NCBI GenBank assembly: GCA_000149265.1
Contig: CH003229.1
Location: forward strand, 473,581 to 537,580
DNA: 64,000 nt
Reading direction: 5' to 3'
Source: Ciona savignyi
Taxonomy: Eukaryota > Chordata > Ascidiacea > Phlebobranchia > Cionidae
Shown: piece by piece, positions 42,683 to 57,600 of the stretch
Position numbering within the stretch: the stretch's first letter is position 1
Layout of the letters: each line of letters starts with the position of its first letter
Notes under the pieces: model-generated
The model's database searches: none
Seen by the model: the letters and a program-made list of their open reading frames with translations, nothing else
Told to the model about the DNA's origin: nothing
Made by a program: the position numbers and the translations under genes

Positions 42683-45600
42683 CTGTATTAACATGTATAT
42701 TTCGTTAAATGTTTACTGCAATGTTACATCATCTAGAAATGTTAACTGACCTCTAAATATAGCATTAAATCCATTTCGAGTGACAGAGTAATCAGTGTAA
42801 AATGTCAATTCCAGTTTACCATAGCTCGAAGTAAATGTCTTTCTGTTAAGACGTCCACGTAAAGCATTTAGGCGTGAGTTGTCTCCGACTATCTGGAATC
42901 ATATCATTGGTGGTTAAGCATGAATCAAATAATTAAACTTTTTTAAGACTTACTCTTAAATAATCGCAACATGATTCGGTGTCGAAATATGTTACAAAGA
43001 GTTGTACTTGCATGCCAGGTGGAGCGTATATGTTCCATTCACAATTTAAGTTATTTTCGTATCGATTTGGATACCCCGGGGAGGTTATTGTTTGGTAGAA
43101 ATTTCCCGCCGTAAAATTATTTCCACAACCTGTGATAAATGTAGAATTCTTTACAGCGCGAATATAAACAATATAAAATTTAGCTGCTGGACAAACTTAT
43201 TGTAATTATAAGAGCAAGATTGTGTTTATTAAAATATCATGTAAAGGAAATGGTCACATTATACCATAAATAGATTTTATGTTACTCAGCTGGACTAAGA
43301 TTATTTATAAATGTTAAAACAAGATTAGAGTATTAGCTAGATTGAATAGCTGAAACCATTATATAATTTAAAAAATAGCCACATCTGGTTATTTATATAT
43401 AAAACGTTTGGCTTGAGAATTTGATAAAAAGCAAAAATTCCATTGCAAATATTAAAATATTTCTACCTTGAGCTCTTGTAACTTGGGTTTGTTGTGTTGT
43501 TGTTTCTGTAGCCGTGGTTAAAGTATCTGTCGCTGTAAAAAACGGTGAACTGTTTAAAAAGTATTCCAATAGATGTTCAGTTAGAGTGTAAAAACTAAAA
43601 AAAAACTTAAGCGAAATATATATACATTAAGGAAATGCATTGTTATTTCAACCAGACCAATCGTGTATGAAATACGCTTTTTGTTTCTGCAAGCATAAAC
43701 TAAATCCGTGATTTTAGTGGTCGAAATATTTTAAAACTTACAGGGGAGGAACAAATAAAAACTCTTTCGTCCATCTTAACGTATATTTAGTTGTTAAAAT
43801 CTAATACAATATAATAATTTGACGATTAAATTTTTGTAAAGGATTTAAGTGTCTTCATATAAATTTAATTTTAATAGCTGGTCTTTATCACAAAATCGTA
43901 AAGTAAATAGTAAAATTTTAAGATATTTGTAACATAGTAAAATTTATAAATAGCATAATTGTATTATATTTGTGAAATAGTAAAATTTGTAAATAGTATA
44001 ATTGTACGATATTTGTGAAATAGTAAAATTTGTAAATATTAAATAGTAAAATTGTATGATATTTATAAAACTTCCTAATGTAATGTTATAATTTAAAGCC
44101 TCTTACTTTGAAGGTTCGGAATTGTAACTTGCATTTCCAGTGTGGTCTCTTCTAATGCCTTTGTTGCTGTTTCTGCTGCTACTGTCGATATAGGCGTATC
44201 TATTGCTGTAAAAACACATTTTAAACATATAACCAATGCTGTACTGCATATATATATATATATATATATACAAAGAGTAAACCAGGTAGCATTCTTTACA
44301 TGTTACATGACTTCTATAAATAGCAATAAAGCCATTTCGAGTGACTAACTAATCGGCTTGAAATAATTATAATTTCCGTGGCTTGAAGTAATAACAGAGT
44401 TAGTTCTTGTTCCTATTTAGTATAAAAAATCCGGTGAAATGCAAGAGGATGTCAGCCATTCAAAACACATTTATATAAGAAAGCACAAAATTATGCACTC
44501 AAGATTATGCATCTGCAAGGACATCAGTGGTAGGCTACACTAAAACTGTTTCTGGAAGATTTTTCAAATTTGCATAGAAAGTTCAATGGGAATACGCAAC
44601 AATCCCCCTAAAGCATGTCGTAACAGCTGACTTTTGTTTTTATCGTCCATTTTAAATAGGACCTATAAAAATGTTATGTCACTTGAGAACCCAGACGTTT
44701 ACGCTTAATTTTGGATGTAAGTTCTCGTAGAGTATTCCCAATAACATAGAAATTCGAAATTTTCTATAGCCAGAGTTTATAACTCGCCTCTCATAAAAAG
44801 ACATAAAAACTTTTAAAAATGTGAGCTAAAACTGAGTAGCATAACACTAACAAGAATACATATGTGGCGCAAATGTCAGCGAAAATCGTACGGTAGTCTG
44901 GATCAATGGTTAACGCGACCGATACATAAACCGAATTATTTTTACAAAAAAGTTTTCAACAACGAGTCCATGGGTTCAAAATTGACGCTGGTAAAAAAAA
45001 TAATAATTAGTGAAATTTAAACTCCATTGATTTGTAAAAACGTTCAAACTCTATTGATTTGTAAATCTATGGGGTGAAGCACACTGTTTGCTCAATTTGC
45101 GCTCATTGTATATTGACCGTAAAAAGAATTTCGTGCATGGTCGACGATCCGTGTTGCAAATACTTTTTCGTCCTTCATGTTATATAAACCTTTTTAAGCA
45201 TTGTCGTAAGCGTACGTGTCCTTTACAACAGCCAAGGGAAACATATGGCCCGTGAAGGGATTTTGACCGGCTCGCAGAATGCATCTAAACATTGATCCGA
45301 TCGGTTATTCTGGTTTTTTATTGCGACGCCTTTCAACCGGAAAGTTTATAGTTCGACACTGGTCGCTTGCTTGTCGGTCGTGTCTCTGGGCAAGGCACTT
45401 AACGGACATTGCCTAACCCATCGGATTATTGGGTTTTACTAATTTGAAGGTATGCCTTAATTATACAACATACTGTAATAGCTTAGTTAACCCGTCGGTG
45501 AGTACGAGGTAATCAGATGATTGCCCGTGTGTGTAACCCCCTTGGTTTCCACATTCACGGAGATAAACGTGAATATCCTTTTCTATCCTATCCCTATCCT

Positions 45601-48600
45601 ATAACCTGTAACTAAGATATTGAATTCTATTTGTGTAATATTCAGGCCCACCAATAAATTAATTTTCCAACATCTGACCCGCCGACTAGAGAAGTTGCCC
45701 ATCCCTGCTTTACAACATTCGTGTAATGTTTATTTAACAGTAATCAAACGAATCACTTGTAATCAATTGAACCTTAATTCTGTATAACTGTAAATATAAG
45801 TGTTTTATATAACCCGGGAAATACTTATTAGCCAAAAACTTAGTTCAGATGTACTAAAGCTATTGATCACTTGTGGCGAGTCGTAATATTAAATAAATTA
45901 AACCCAACTATATGTTAAACCAAAATCAGTACTTTTTTAAAATGAACAACAGTAGTTCTTTTGATGACTCAGGGATCCATTTTATGCTTGCAGACTAAGT
46001 ATATGCAACGAAACACCTAGCTTAACATGTATGCGAGATTTCATGGATATTTCAGTTACAATTTAGATAACGATTTAAATTCCAAGCAGAGGTTTTTTTA
46101 ATAAGAATGTTTTCCGGTTTTTGTTAACTAAAATACTACATTATCTGAAAGAAAATGTTCAAAATAATTGAAAATTCTATAAATTATTTACTTGAAATGC
46201 GTTGAAGGTTTTGAGTTGTAATTCGAGTTTCCTGCGTTGTTTCTTCTATTGTTGCTGTTGTATCTTCTACTGATTCAGTTCTAACCGATATCGACACGTC
46301 TATGGCTTTACAATATAGGAAAATTGTTAAAATTGAATCGACAACATACAGCATATATATTCTTTCCATGTGTGTTTGCTTACCTATAAATCTAGCAGTA
46401 AAACCCGTTCGAATAACAGAATAATCGGTTTGAAATAATAATTTCAAATTTCCATGGGTTGATGTAATTGAGTAGTTAGTTCCACGTCCACGTAAAATTC
46501 CTCTTGTCGAATTGTTCCCATCAAATATCTACATTGAGTTGAAATGTAAGAAGCTGTCAAACTTGTAACATATTTATAAACCACAAAGCACAATGTCAAA
46601 AAGACTATGCCACTGTAAACATAAAATTTTAGTTTTGGCTTTTTTCGTTATTAATCCTAAGTAGCGATAGATTCTGAAAGAGTAATATAATGTTTAAAAT
46701 AAAGGGTAGGCCTACGTAATTGTCATAACTGTGGTTCTATTAGAATTACATGTAATCACTCACCTGCAAGGAATCGCAACATGTTTCAATATCGAAATAC
46801 GACACATCTAGTTGGACTTGCTTGCCAGATGGGGCTTGGATATTCCATTCACAATTTAAGTTATTTTCGTATCGATTTGGATAACCAGGGGATCTAATTG
46901 TTTGGTAGATATTTTCCGCTGTAAAATTATTGCCACAACCTGTGAAAAATATTAAACTATTTTAATGGAAAACAAACAATATACACGTTTTTAATGTAAT
47001 TAAATTTGCTTTTTACAAGATTAGCTATCAGATAAACGCAATTGTTATTATCTTATAGAAGCTATTTTGTGATCATTAAAATATCATGTTAAAGAAATGA
47101 TACAGTTAATTTTTGTTGAATAAAATGCATTGTAATTTAAAGGAAAATGTTAATATTAAAGTAGAACTCTATGAATTGTTTCACTTGTAAAGTTTTGAGG
47201 GTTCTGAGTTGCAATTCGAGTTTCCTGCGTCGTATATTTTTCTGCTGCAGTTGTTTCGTCAATTGCTTCAGTTGATTCGTCAATTGCTTCAGTTGTTTCG
47301 TCAATTGCTTCAGTTGATTCTTCTATTATTGCAGTTGTACCTTCTTTTGTTGCTGTTGTATCTTCTACTGATTTAGTTGTCACCGATATTGATATGTCTA
47401 TGGCTGTACAAAATAATAAAATTGTTAACAGTGAATCAAAAACATACAGCATATATATTCATTATATGTGTATCTACTAACCTATAAATCTAGCAGTGAA
47501 ACCCCTTTGAGTGACCGAATAATCAGTTTGAAAAATTAATTTCAATTTTCCGTGGTTAGAAATAATGACGTAGTTAGTTCCACGTCCACGTATAATTCCT
47601 ATTCTTGAATTGTTCCCATCAAATATCTGAAATTAAAATGTAGGATAATATAAAGCATTCATAACTTATATGCATTTATATTAGAATGAAAATATTATGT
47701 TCCTTTAAGCATTAAAATTTTCACTTACTAGTGTTAAATCCCAATTAGTAATTTAACTCGAGAATAAAACCCGTAACTACCATTATATTAAATTACTTTA
47801 GCAAAACGTAATTTACATATTATTTTCTTTATAGTTTTGTACATAAAGAACAACCTTCTTATTAAATATCAGTGGAAGTTTTATTCTTGAAAAGCTAAAT
47901 TGAATTGATAACATGACATTATTCAATAAAAATATAATGTTTCAAATAAAGGGTACGTAATTGTCATAACTTTGGCTCTATTAAAATAAATTGTAATAAC
48001 TCACTTGTAACGAATCGCAACATGTTTCAATATCGAAATACGACACATCTAGTTGGACTTGCTTGCCAGATGGGGCTTGGATATTCCATTCACAATTTAA
48101 GTTATTTTCGTATTGATTTGGATAACCAGGGGAGGTTATTGTTTGGTAGATATTTTCCGCTGTAAAATTATTGCCGCAACCTGTGATAAATATGAATCTA
48201 TTTTTAATGAAAAACAAACAATGTGAACGTTTGTAATGTAATTAAATTTGCTTTTTACGAGATTAGCTATCAGATAAAGTAAACATAATTGTTATTATCT
48301 TATAGAAGCTATTTTGTGATCATTAAAATATCATGTTAAAGAAATGATACAGTTAATTTTTGTTGAATAAAATGCATTGTAATTTAAAGGGAAATGTTGA
48401 TATTAAAATAGAACTATATGAATTGTTTCACTTGTAAAGTTTTGAGGGTTCTGAGTTGTAATTCGAGTTTCCTGCGTCGTATATTCTACTGCTGCAGTTG
48501 TTTCGTCAATTGCTTCAGTTGATTCGTCAATTGCTTCAGTTGTTTCGTCAATTCCTTTAGTTGTTTCATCAATTGCTTCAGTTGTACCTTCTATTGTTGC

Positions 48601-51600
48601 TGTTGTATCTTCTACTGATTTAGTTGTCACCGATATTGATATGTCTATGGCTGTACAAAATAATAAAATTGTTAACAGTGAATCAAAAACATACAGCATA
48701 TATATTCATTATATGTGTATCTACTAACCTATAAATCTAGCAGTGAAACCCCTATGAGTGACGGAATAATCAGTTTGAAAAATTAATTTCAATTTTCCGT
48801 GGTTTGAAATAATGACGGAGTTAATTCCACGTCCACGTATAATTCCTATTCTTGAATTGTCCCCATCAAATATCTGAAATTAAAATGTAGGATAATATAA
48901 AGCATTCATAACTAATATGCATTTATACTAGAATGCAAATATTATGTTCCTTTAAGCATTAAAATTTTCGCTTACTAGTGTTAAAAATTAGTATACTAAC
49001 CCAAGAATAACTAGTATATTAACCCGAGAATAAACTAGTATATTAACCCAAGAATAACTAGTATATTAACCCGAGAATAAACTAGTATATTAACCCAAGA
49101 ATAACTAGTATATTAACCCGAGAATAAACTAGTATATTAACCCGAGAATAAACTAGTATATTAACCCAAGAATAACTAGTATATTAACCCGAGAATAAAC
49201 TAGTATATTAACCCAAGAATAACTAGTATATTAACCCGAGAATAAACTAGTATATTAACCCGAGAATAAACTAGTATATTAACCCAAGAATAACTAGTAT
49301 ATTAACCCAAGAATAACTAGTATATTAACCTGAGAATAAAAGGCGTAACTACTATTATATAAAATTACTCTACAAAAACTTAATACCACATTTTTTCTTA
49401 TAGTTTTATACAGGAGAAACAACATACTTATTAAATATTATGGCAAGTGTAAATCTTGTAGAGCTGTTAGCATTATATTTTTCAATAAAAGTATAATGTT
49501 ATAAATAAAGGGTACGTAATTATTCTAACCTTGGTTCTATTAGAATAAATTGTAATAACTTACCTGCAACGAATCACAACATGTTTCAATATCAAAATAC
49601 ACCACATCTAGTTGTACTTGCATGCCAGATGGGGCTTGGATATTCCATTCACAATTTAAGTTATTTTCGTATCGATTTGGATACCCCGGGGATGTGATTG
49701 TTTGGTAGAAATTTCCCGCCGTAAAATTATTGCCGCAACCTGTGATAAATATGAATCTATTTTAAATGCGAAAATAATCGTCTATACTGTAATTAAATTC
49801 ACATATTACGTTAGCTGCTAGATAATTTTGGCGTAAAATAGGATAGTATACTCATGTTTATCCCCGTGAGTGGAAACACCAAGGGGGTTAACACACGGGT
49901 AATCGTCATATCACCTCGCGCCCACCGTCGGGTTATCGGATCTATTGTAGTGTGTTGTGCACGATTCACATGTTCCTTCAATTTAGTATAACCCATTAAT
50001 CCGCTGGGTTTGGGCAATGTCCGCTTAGTGCCTTGCCAAGGACATAACCGACAAGCTAGCTACCAAATCTGGTGCAATAGGAGCTATATTGTGTTTATTA
50101 AAATTTATCATGTAAAGAAAATGGTCACTATTATTAAAATGTTGTACTTAATTAAATTAATTTGAAACACTTATAATTGATATGTAAAAATACTCAATTT
50201 GAAAGTTCTGAGTTGTTTCTTGAGTTTCCTGTGTTGTTTCTTTAAGAATGGTTGTTATTTCTTCTAATGTTTCAGTTGTATTCGAAATGGATGTGTCCAT
50301 TGCTTTGCAATACAAGCAATTTGTTAGTTAACAGCAAACAACATATATATATTGTATATGTGTTCTGTAAACGCATTTCGAATAATTGAGTAATCGGTAT
50401 GAAAAAAATAATATCTTAGCCGTGATTCCCATTAAGTAGAAAAATAAATGAGCCGAGTTTTACACTACATTGTATCTACACGCACATCGAATAGTAAAGA
50501 ATATAATTTCTGCATTATTTCTTTTAAATTTTATAACTATCCTATGCGAAATAGCCCACATTTCCTCAAAAATCTGTCTTTACAGCTAACTTAGATTTTT
50601 TACGTCGTCTACACCAATATTATTTTTTGTTTCTGCAAGCATAAACTACCAGATCCTTGATTTCACTGTTTGAAAATCTTAAGATTAGGATAGTTTTTAT
50701 TAAATAGTTACAAACTACGCACATGACGATTAAAATATTCTAAAATAACGATTAAGGGTTTGTAAACTTTTATAACTGTCTTCATTTAAATTTACTGATG
50801 GGAATTATAGGAGCGAAATTGCCTTTATTAAAACATCATAAAAACCAAAAATATCTAGAGAGTTTCAACCAATTTTTTAACCGCCGACATTGGTAAAACA
50901 CATTTTTGTATACTATGTTTATGCAAGCAGGGTCTCTAGCCTCAATTCGTGCAGAAGTCCCTAGTCACAATTTTATACACTTTAGCCTACTTAGTTTCTG
51001 CAAGCAGCGGATCGGATGGATCTTGTTATTTTTGTTATTTACACAATATATATTATTGTCAGGTACGTGCAAGGCAGGCCGTTTTATTTGACATTCCAAA
51101 AAGTGCGTTTAAATCTGAATACCTGTTAAATACTCCAACATTTTGCCAAAAAATTAAATGGCGAAAATGGGGTGTTAATTTTAGTTCTTGGTTTTAAATC
51201 CCATGTAATATATCCTTTTTAATTATTAATTTAAATCCTTACATTTTCTAACAAGTTTTATTGTTTTAACAAATCCTACAGAATGCCCGAAAAATGTGTT
51301 TGACTTTTATTCTAATTTATGTATGGCGTTTAGTAAAATAAATATCTACTTTTAAAGTTCAAAACATTATAGGTTAACGGAACTAAACAGTCGGACTTTA
51401 AGCAGTAAATTTGTTTTGTTAAAATGGTCTTGAATACTGCGCAATCTAAAAAACATATTCAAATTAAGAGAAGTTTCTATTAATTGTTTTACTTGAAAAG
51501 CGTTGAGGGTTTTGAGTTGTAATTTCAGTTTCTTGTGTTATTTCTCCCAATGTTGCTGTCGTTTCTTCTATTGATTCAGTTGTTTCTGTTATCGATATGT

Positions 51601-54600
51601 CTATGGCTGTACAAAATAATAAAATTGTTAAAACTTAATCGATTCGGCGTATAATTTTATTCTATGTGTACCTCTGAATCTAGCAATGAAACCCTTTCGA
51701 GTGACAGAATAATCGGTTTGAAAAATTAATTTCAATTTTCCGTGGTTTGAAATAATGACGTAGTTAGTTCCACGTCCACGTACAATTCCTATCCTTGAAT
51801 TGTCCCCATCAAATATCTGAATTGAGTTAAAATGTAAGAGGAAGTCAAGCAATCACAACTCATATATATTCATATTAGAATGCAAACTCTTATTGTAGTA
51901 TCTAAAGTCCGAACTCGGCTAATAGAATTAGTCTGAAGTTTTAATCTTTTAGAGTAAGACTATAATTTTGCAATGACAATATAATGTCTTAAATAAATGG
52001 TGCAAAATTATAATAACTTTGGATTCAATGTAGTCAATTTTATAAACTTACTTGTAACGAATCACAACATGTTTCAATATCGAAATATTCCACATCTAGC
52101 TGTACTTGCATGCCAGGTGGAGCGTATATGTTCCATTCACAATTTAGAACATTTTTGTAACTATTTGGATACCCCGGGGAGGTTATTGTTTGGTAGAAAT
52201 TTTCCGCCGTTAAATTATTTCCACGAACTGTAATTAATATAAAAGTATTACAAATAGGGTGCACATAATGTGATGCTAACGTTTTTTCTTATAGATTTCG
52301 TGTTAATTTAATGTGATTAACTGATCTGACACATGACCTAGATTGTGTTAATTAAACAGCACAGTTTACCTAAATGTGTTTACACCAGTAAAGTTGTCTT
52401 AATACCTTTATTTTAAATATATTTTAATAAAAATACACTCACTCTGAAGGTTTTGAGTTATAACTTGCATTTCCTGTGTTGTTTCATCTATTGTTGATGT
52501 TGTATCTGGTATAGACATCTCTATGGCTGTACATAAATAAACATGTTATTTAAACTTACCCGACTTTTTTACATTCGAATTACCTCTAAACACAGCAGTG
52601 AAGCCATTTCTAGTGACTGAGTAATCGGTTTGAAATAATAATTTTAAATTTCCGTGGGTTGATGTAATTGAGTAGTTAGTTCCACGTCCACGTAAAATTT
52701 CTATTCTTGAATTGTCCCCATCAAATATCTAAATTGAGTTGAAATGTAAGAAGCTGTCCATATTCTAACATAGTTATAAACTACAAAGCACAATGTCAAC
52801 ATTAAAGACTATGCCGCTGCAAACATGACATTTCAATTATGGCTTGCTTCGTTCTGAATCCTAACTAGTGAGAGATCTTAAAAGAGAAAGTCACGAGCTA
52901 ACTGCCACTATATTAAATAAACCCAGCTTTCAAAATATGCAAAAAGTACCAATGTATCTGTTTAGACGTCAAAATAGTTTTTTAAGAGATAATTATGTGA
53001 TAGATTTCGGACATTTTTGGCAATAAAACATCTATGTAAACTAGAGAGTGTCCGCCACAACCACTACTATTTGTATAACCCATTTTGACTATATGCTTTA
53101 TGTTGTTGCATATAGCAACAATTGGGTGTAATAATTGTTAATTACAGAGTCACCCAAATCATTATACGGCACTCCAAACTTGGTCCTCGCATGCCAGCGC
53201 GTCAAACGCTGCACACTTTAATTTAAATTCCTTAATTTCTCGCTTTTCCGTTTTATTAGTTCGTACTTCAGTTCTACATTCGTTCAGTTGACAGTTATAG
53301 TTGGTTTCGGTACAGTAGTTTGTTTTTCCTATTTTTTATTGCAGTACTGGTGGCTTACTAACTTATATTTATTTTACAGCTGCATACCTGAGTACTTTAG
53401 TATTAGAAAACCTATCCCCTTCCCCCTTACATTTTCCCCATTTCAAAGCCAAATTTTGTTGCCAATTTTTCATTTTTCCAGTTCGCCTTGCCGCCCTAAT
53501 TTTGTTATTAAATTGTTTTAAGTTGTTAATTGGTTGTTCTAATTAGGAGTCTGTTAGTTATAAATGCGTTTGTCGGTTACAATGGTTATTTAATAAATCA
53601 CATTCGGTGCATTTATTTTAAAACTTTTATTGCTTGTTTCTGCAAGCTGAAATTAATGGATTCCCAGTTATCAATTCAAACCTAATATACAAGTTCTAAG
53701 AATGAAGTATAAACGTTGGTATACTAATAGAGCAACACTACACAAGTTTTTCGTATGAATAAATTTATGGGGATTCTCAGAAAAAAACTGCCTTAGAAAA
53801 AAAAACATAAGTATTAGCAGCCTGAAGATTTTGTTCGTTATAAACATGGCCAATACATTTTTTTTACCAGAAGATTTAACTATGTTATTGGGTATTAAGA
53901 AGCCCACAAATAAATTTAAATTAAATATTCCACTTTAGCCGAAAAATAACATACTATAATATATTCAACTATAAAACAATAATGCCACTTGTATGAGGTA
54001 GCCGGTAACTCAAAGTTAAATAAATAGAAAATTTTAATACGGTAATTAACACATAGTTGACACCTTCTAGTAACTACGTATTGCTGTCGTTTTAAATAAG
54101 TTTATTCCATCAACTTACCTGTAACGAATCGCAACATGTTTCAATATCGAAATACGACACATTCAGCTGTACTTGCATGCCAGATGAAGCGTATAAGTTC
54201 CATTCACAATTTAGGAAGTTTTCGTAGCGATTTGGATACCCCGGAGAGGTTATTGTTTGGAAATAACGATTCGCTGATAAATTCTCATCACATCCTGTAA
54301 CTGTAGAGCTTTGGTTTGAGGCCTGTAGAGCTTTGGTTTGAACATTTTATACTGTTATTATCCACATAATAGTTTATCTTTTTAATTTATTTTATACCAA
54401 TTAATAATAATTTTGACCAAGATAACGCGCAAATGCGTATTTGCATATTAAGCACTGTTTTATTAATCAAATCAGCATTAATTAGTCGAACAGCTATCAA
54501 TGATTTAAGACCGTCGCATCTGTGTGTGTGCTCATTTTTAATACTTTCGTTTAATTTCAGCGAACAAAATAATTTCAACCGAATCATCACGTCAATATGG

Positions 54601-57600
54601 TGCTTTCATTCATTTGTATTAAGTTCGCCTCCATATCTTACAGATTAGTCTGGTGGGTTAGTTGGGTTGTCTTGTAGCCGAAGGGTGGAAGATTTGAAAC
54701 CGGTCGCGCGCTAGTCGTTTGTATTCATGGGCAAGGCACTTAAAGGATAACATGCACGATGACCACAAACAATGGAAAGAGCACAAACGTAAAAACATTT
54801 TTTACAATCGTTACATTTCAGAAATTACCTGGTTGTATTGATCGGATGGTCGTAGAAGATGTTTCTTCTGTAGTTATAGCAGCTATAAATAATTTTACAA
54901 CCTTAATATTTTAATATTTCCAGTATATGTTATTGTTTCTAGTTACCTTGCGTGATTTCTTGGCTCTCGGTGCGGTTAACAGCAACGGCTGAAGAAAGAT
55001 ATATTTTTTAACATATGCCATGTCTTGATATAAAACTATTATTGGAAAGGAATTAAAATAGCCAAACTTAATAGAAATAAAGCAATATCCTTTCCAATTG
55101 GCCTATATAACTACGGATATAATTGTTGAATAAAACTTAATAAGCATTATTTGTCAATGTAGTATTGTAAATAAAACTAAGGGTTAGAAATTTTTTTAAA
55201 TAGAACACTCTTTTTTGCTAAAATACCAGACTGATTTTGTTCTACACTGAATATTTTTTTTAATCGTCCTCTAGCAAAAGATTAGACAGGTGTCAGGAAA
55301 ATATTTAAATAAACTTACATTTATAGGTGGCGTTAAATCCAAAGGGTCCATCTTCTGGTAATTCCGTATAGAAGAAATAATTGTACACGATTTCTTGGGG
55401 GGTTCTGTTGTACACTAAACGAAGTTGCCCAGAATCGGAAATAAGTGTTTCTTCAAAACCTTGACCACTCAAAGAAACAATCCAGTTGCCATCAACGATC
55501 TGTTACATCATTATACACGAAACATGAATCTTAAACATATATTACTTGTAATTCAATTTTAACCATTTTTATAGAATAACCTGAAATGCCGTTTTGGGAA
55601 TCATAGGTAATAATGTCTGGGTTGGAAAAAAATGTTTATTTAGTTTTGACATTGATGGTTGGATATTAAGCTTCGTGTGATGATTGTTATGCTAAAGTGA
55701 TGAAGAGTCATGAGAAAAGAGGTCATTCAGTAAAATTTATCTGGTGAGACTAACGTGTCTGTGGGGATGATATGTTAAAGTATTATGGTATTCGTTAGTA
55801 TATCATAAAACTCATTCGTATATCATGGTATTTCTTAGTACATTGTAGTATTTGTTAGTATATTATGGTATTCGTTAGTATATAATGGTATTCGTTAGCA
55901 TATAATGGTATTATTTGGTATATCATGGCGAGTGCTGTCGCCATTTGTTAGTACCAACGTGATTTTGTATATTAAATCCAATGACAATAATTCTTAAAAC
56001 ATAACTTTTGTGTACTTACGTCCATTCTTTCGCAGCATAATTCGAAGTTATAGTTTATTATCACTGACACTTGCTTTCCTTGCTCCGCTCGTATCAGCCA
56101 AGTGCACCTTCTATTTGGCATATTGGGTTTGGGTTTTGTATGACAAATGTTTGTGGAAATCGAGTGGCATTTAAATCCCCACCACATTCTACAACTAGAT
56201 ATAAAAGTTACGACGGGTTATAGGATAGGATAAGATATTCATGTTTATCCCCGTGAATGGGAAAACCAAGGGGGATAAAAACACGGGCAATCGTCGGATC
56301 GCCTCGCGCCCACCGTCGGGTTACCGGAGCTATTGCAGTATGTTGTATATGATAGACACGTTCCTTCAATTTGTAGAACTCATAAATCCGCTGGGTTCAG
56401 GCAATGTCCTTAAAGTATTTGCAAAAGGAAACAACCGTCTAGCTAGCGACCAGTTTCGCACCTGCAACCTTCCGATTGAAAGGCGACGCACTTAACCGCT
56501 AGACCAACCGGCCGGTTAACATTTATACTTATTCAGGTTCTAACCTCCCCTTTGTTGCCATATTATCAATTGTTTAAAAAAACGGAAAGATGTTACATAG
56601 TTTAGTTTATTTTTGTTTCCAAGATAAAAACCCTCAGAAAATCTTTAAGGTGAAATTTAAAAACAAAAAGTTCGTTAAAATACGCTATTTTCAACGCGGT
56701 CATTTTTGAATGAGCATAGTCAGATGTGGCCACCAAACCTAATGAATACTTAAAACCTATTTAATTAAAATATAGTAGACACGCCTAAAAAAGTGTGTGT
56801 TACTAACTTTCAATTTCCCTTTCATAGTCCGGTGTACTATCATTACTTAAGATCGACACTGCGCAAAGAAAATTAAAATGTTTCCTTGTCCCGTTATAAT
56901 AGGTATAATTGACCAATTGGTCTAGTTTTTTGGTATGTGTGATCAATCATCTTGTAGTTTTTTTATATAAAAGTTTCGAACCTATAAAAGGCTCGTCGCT
57001 GCGACTTAATTTGTACAAAGTTCCTGCTGTAAAATTATTTCCACAAACTTTAATTAATATAAAAGTATTAGGAATAGGGTGCATATAACGTATTTTCCTT
57101 ATAATTATTTTAATTTCGTGTGCTTTAATTTCGTGTGCAGTTAACGTATTTTCCTTATAATTATTTTAATTTCGTGTTCTTTAAATGTGATTAACTGATC
57201 TGACACATGACCTAGATTGGGTTAATTAAACATCACAATTGACCTAAATGTGTTTACACCAGTAAAGTTGTCTTAATACCTTTATTTTAAATATATTTTA
57301 ATAAAATCCACTCACTTTGAAGGTTTTGAGTTGTAACTTGCATTTCCTGTGTTGTTTCATCTATTGTTGCTGTTGTATCTGATATGGACATCTCTATGGC
57401 TGTACATAAATTAACATGCTATTAAAACTTACCCGACGTATACATTAAATTACCTCTAAACATAGCAGTAAATCCATATCTAGTGACTGAGGAATCGGTG
57501 TAAAACAATAATTTCAAATGTCTACGGCTTGACGTTATTGTGTAGTTGGTCCCTTGTCCACGTAAATTTCCAATTCTTGAATCGTCGCCATCAAGTATCT

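Noticed and set aside
42713..42892. CUB9-b exon reading through to TAA at 42713 as the gene's end
   Set aside because: Possible, but the GTCAGT donor at the standard place and a phase-matched Thr/Glu-rich exon 68 bases on fit the gene's pattern better; kept as an alternative.
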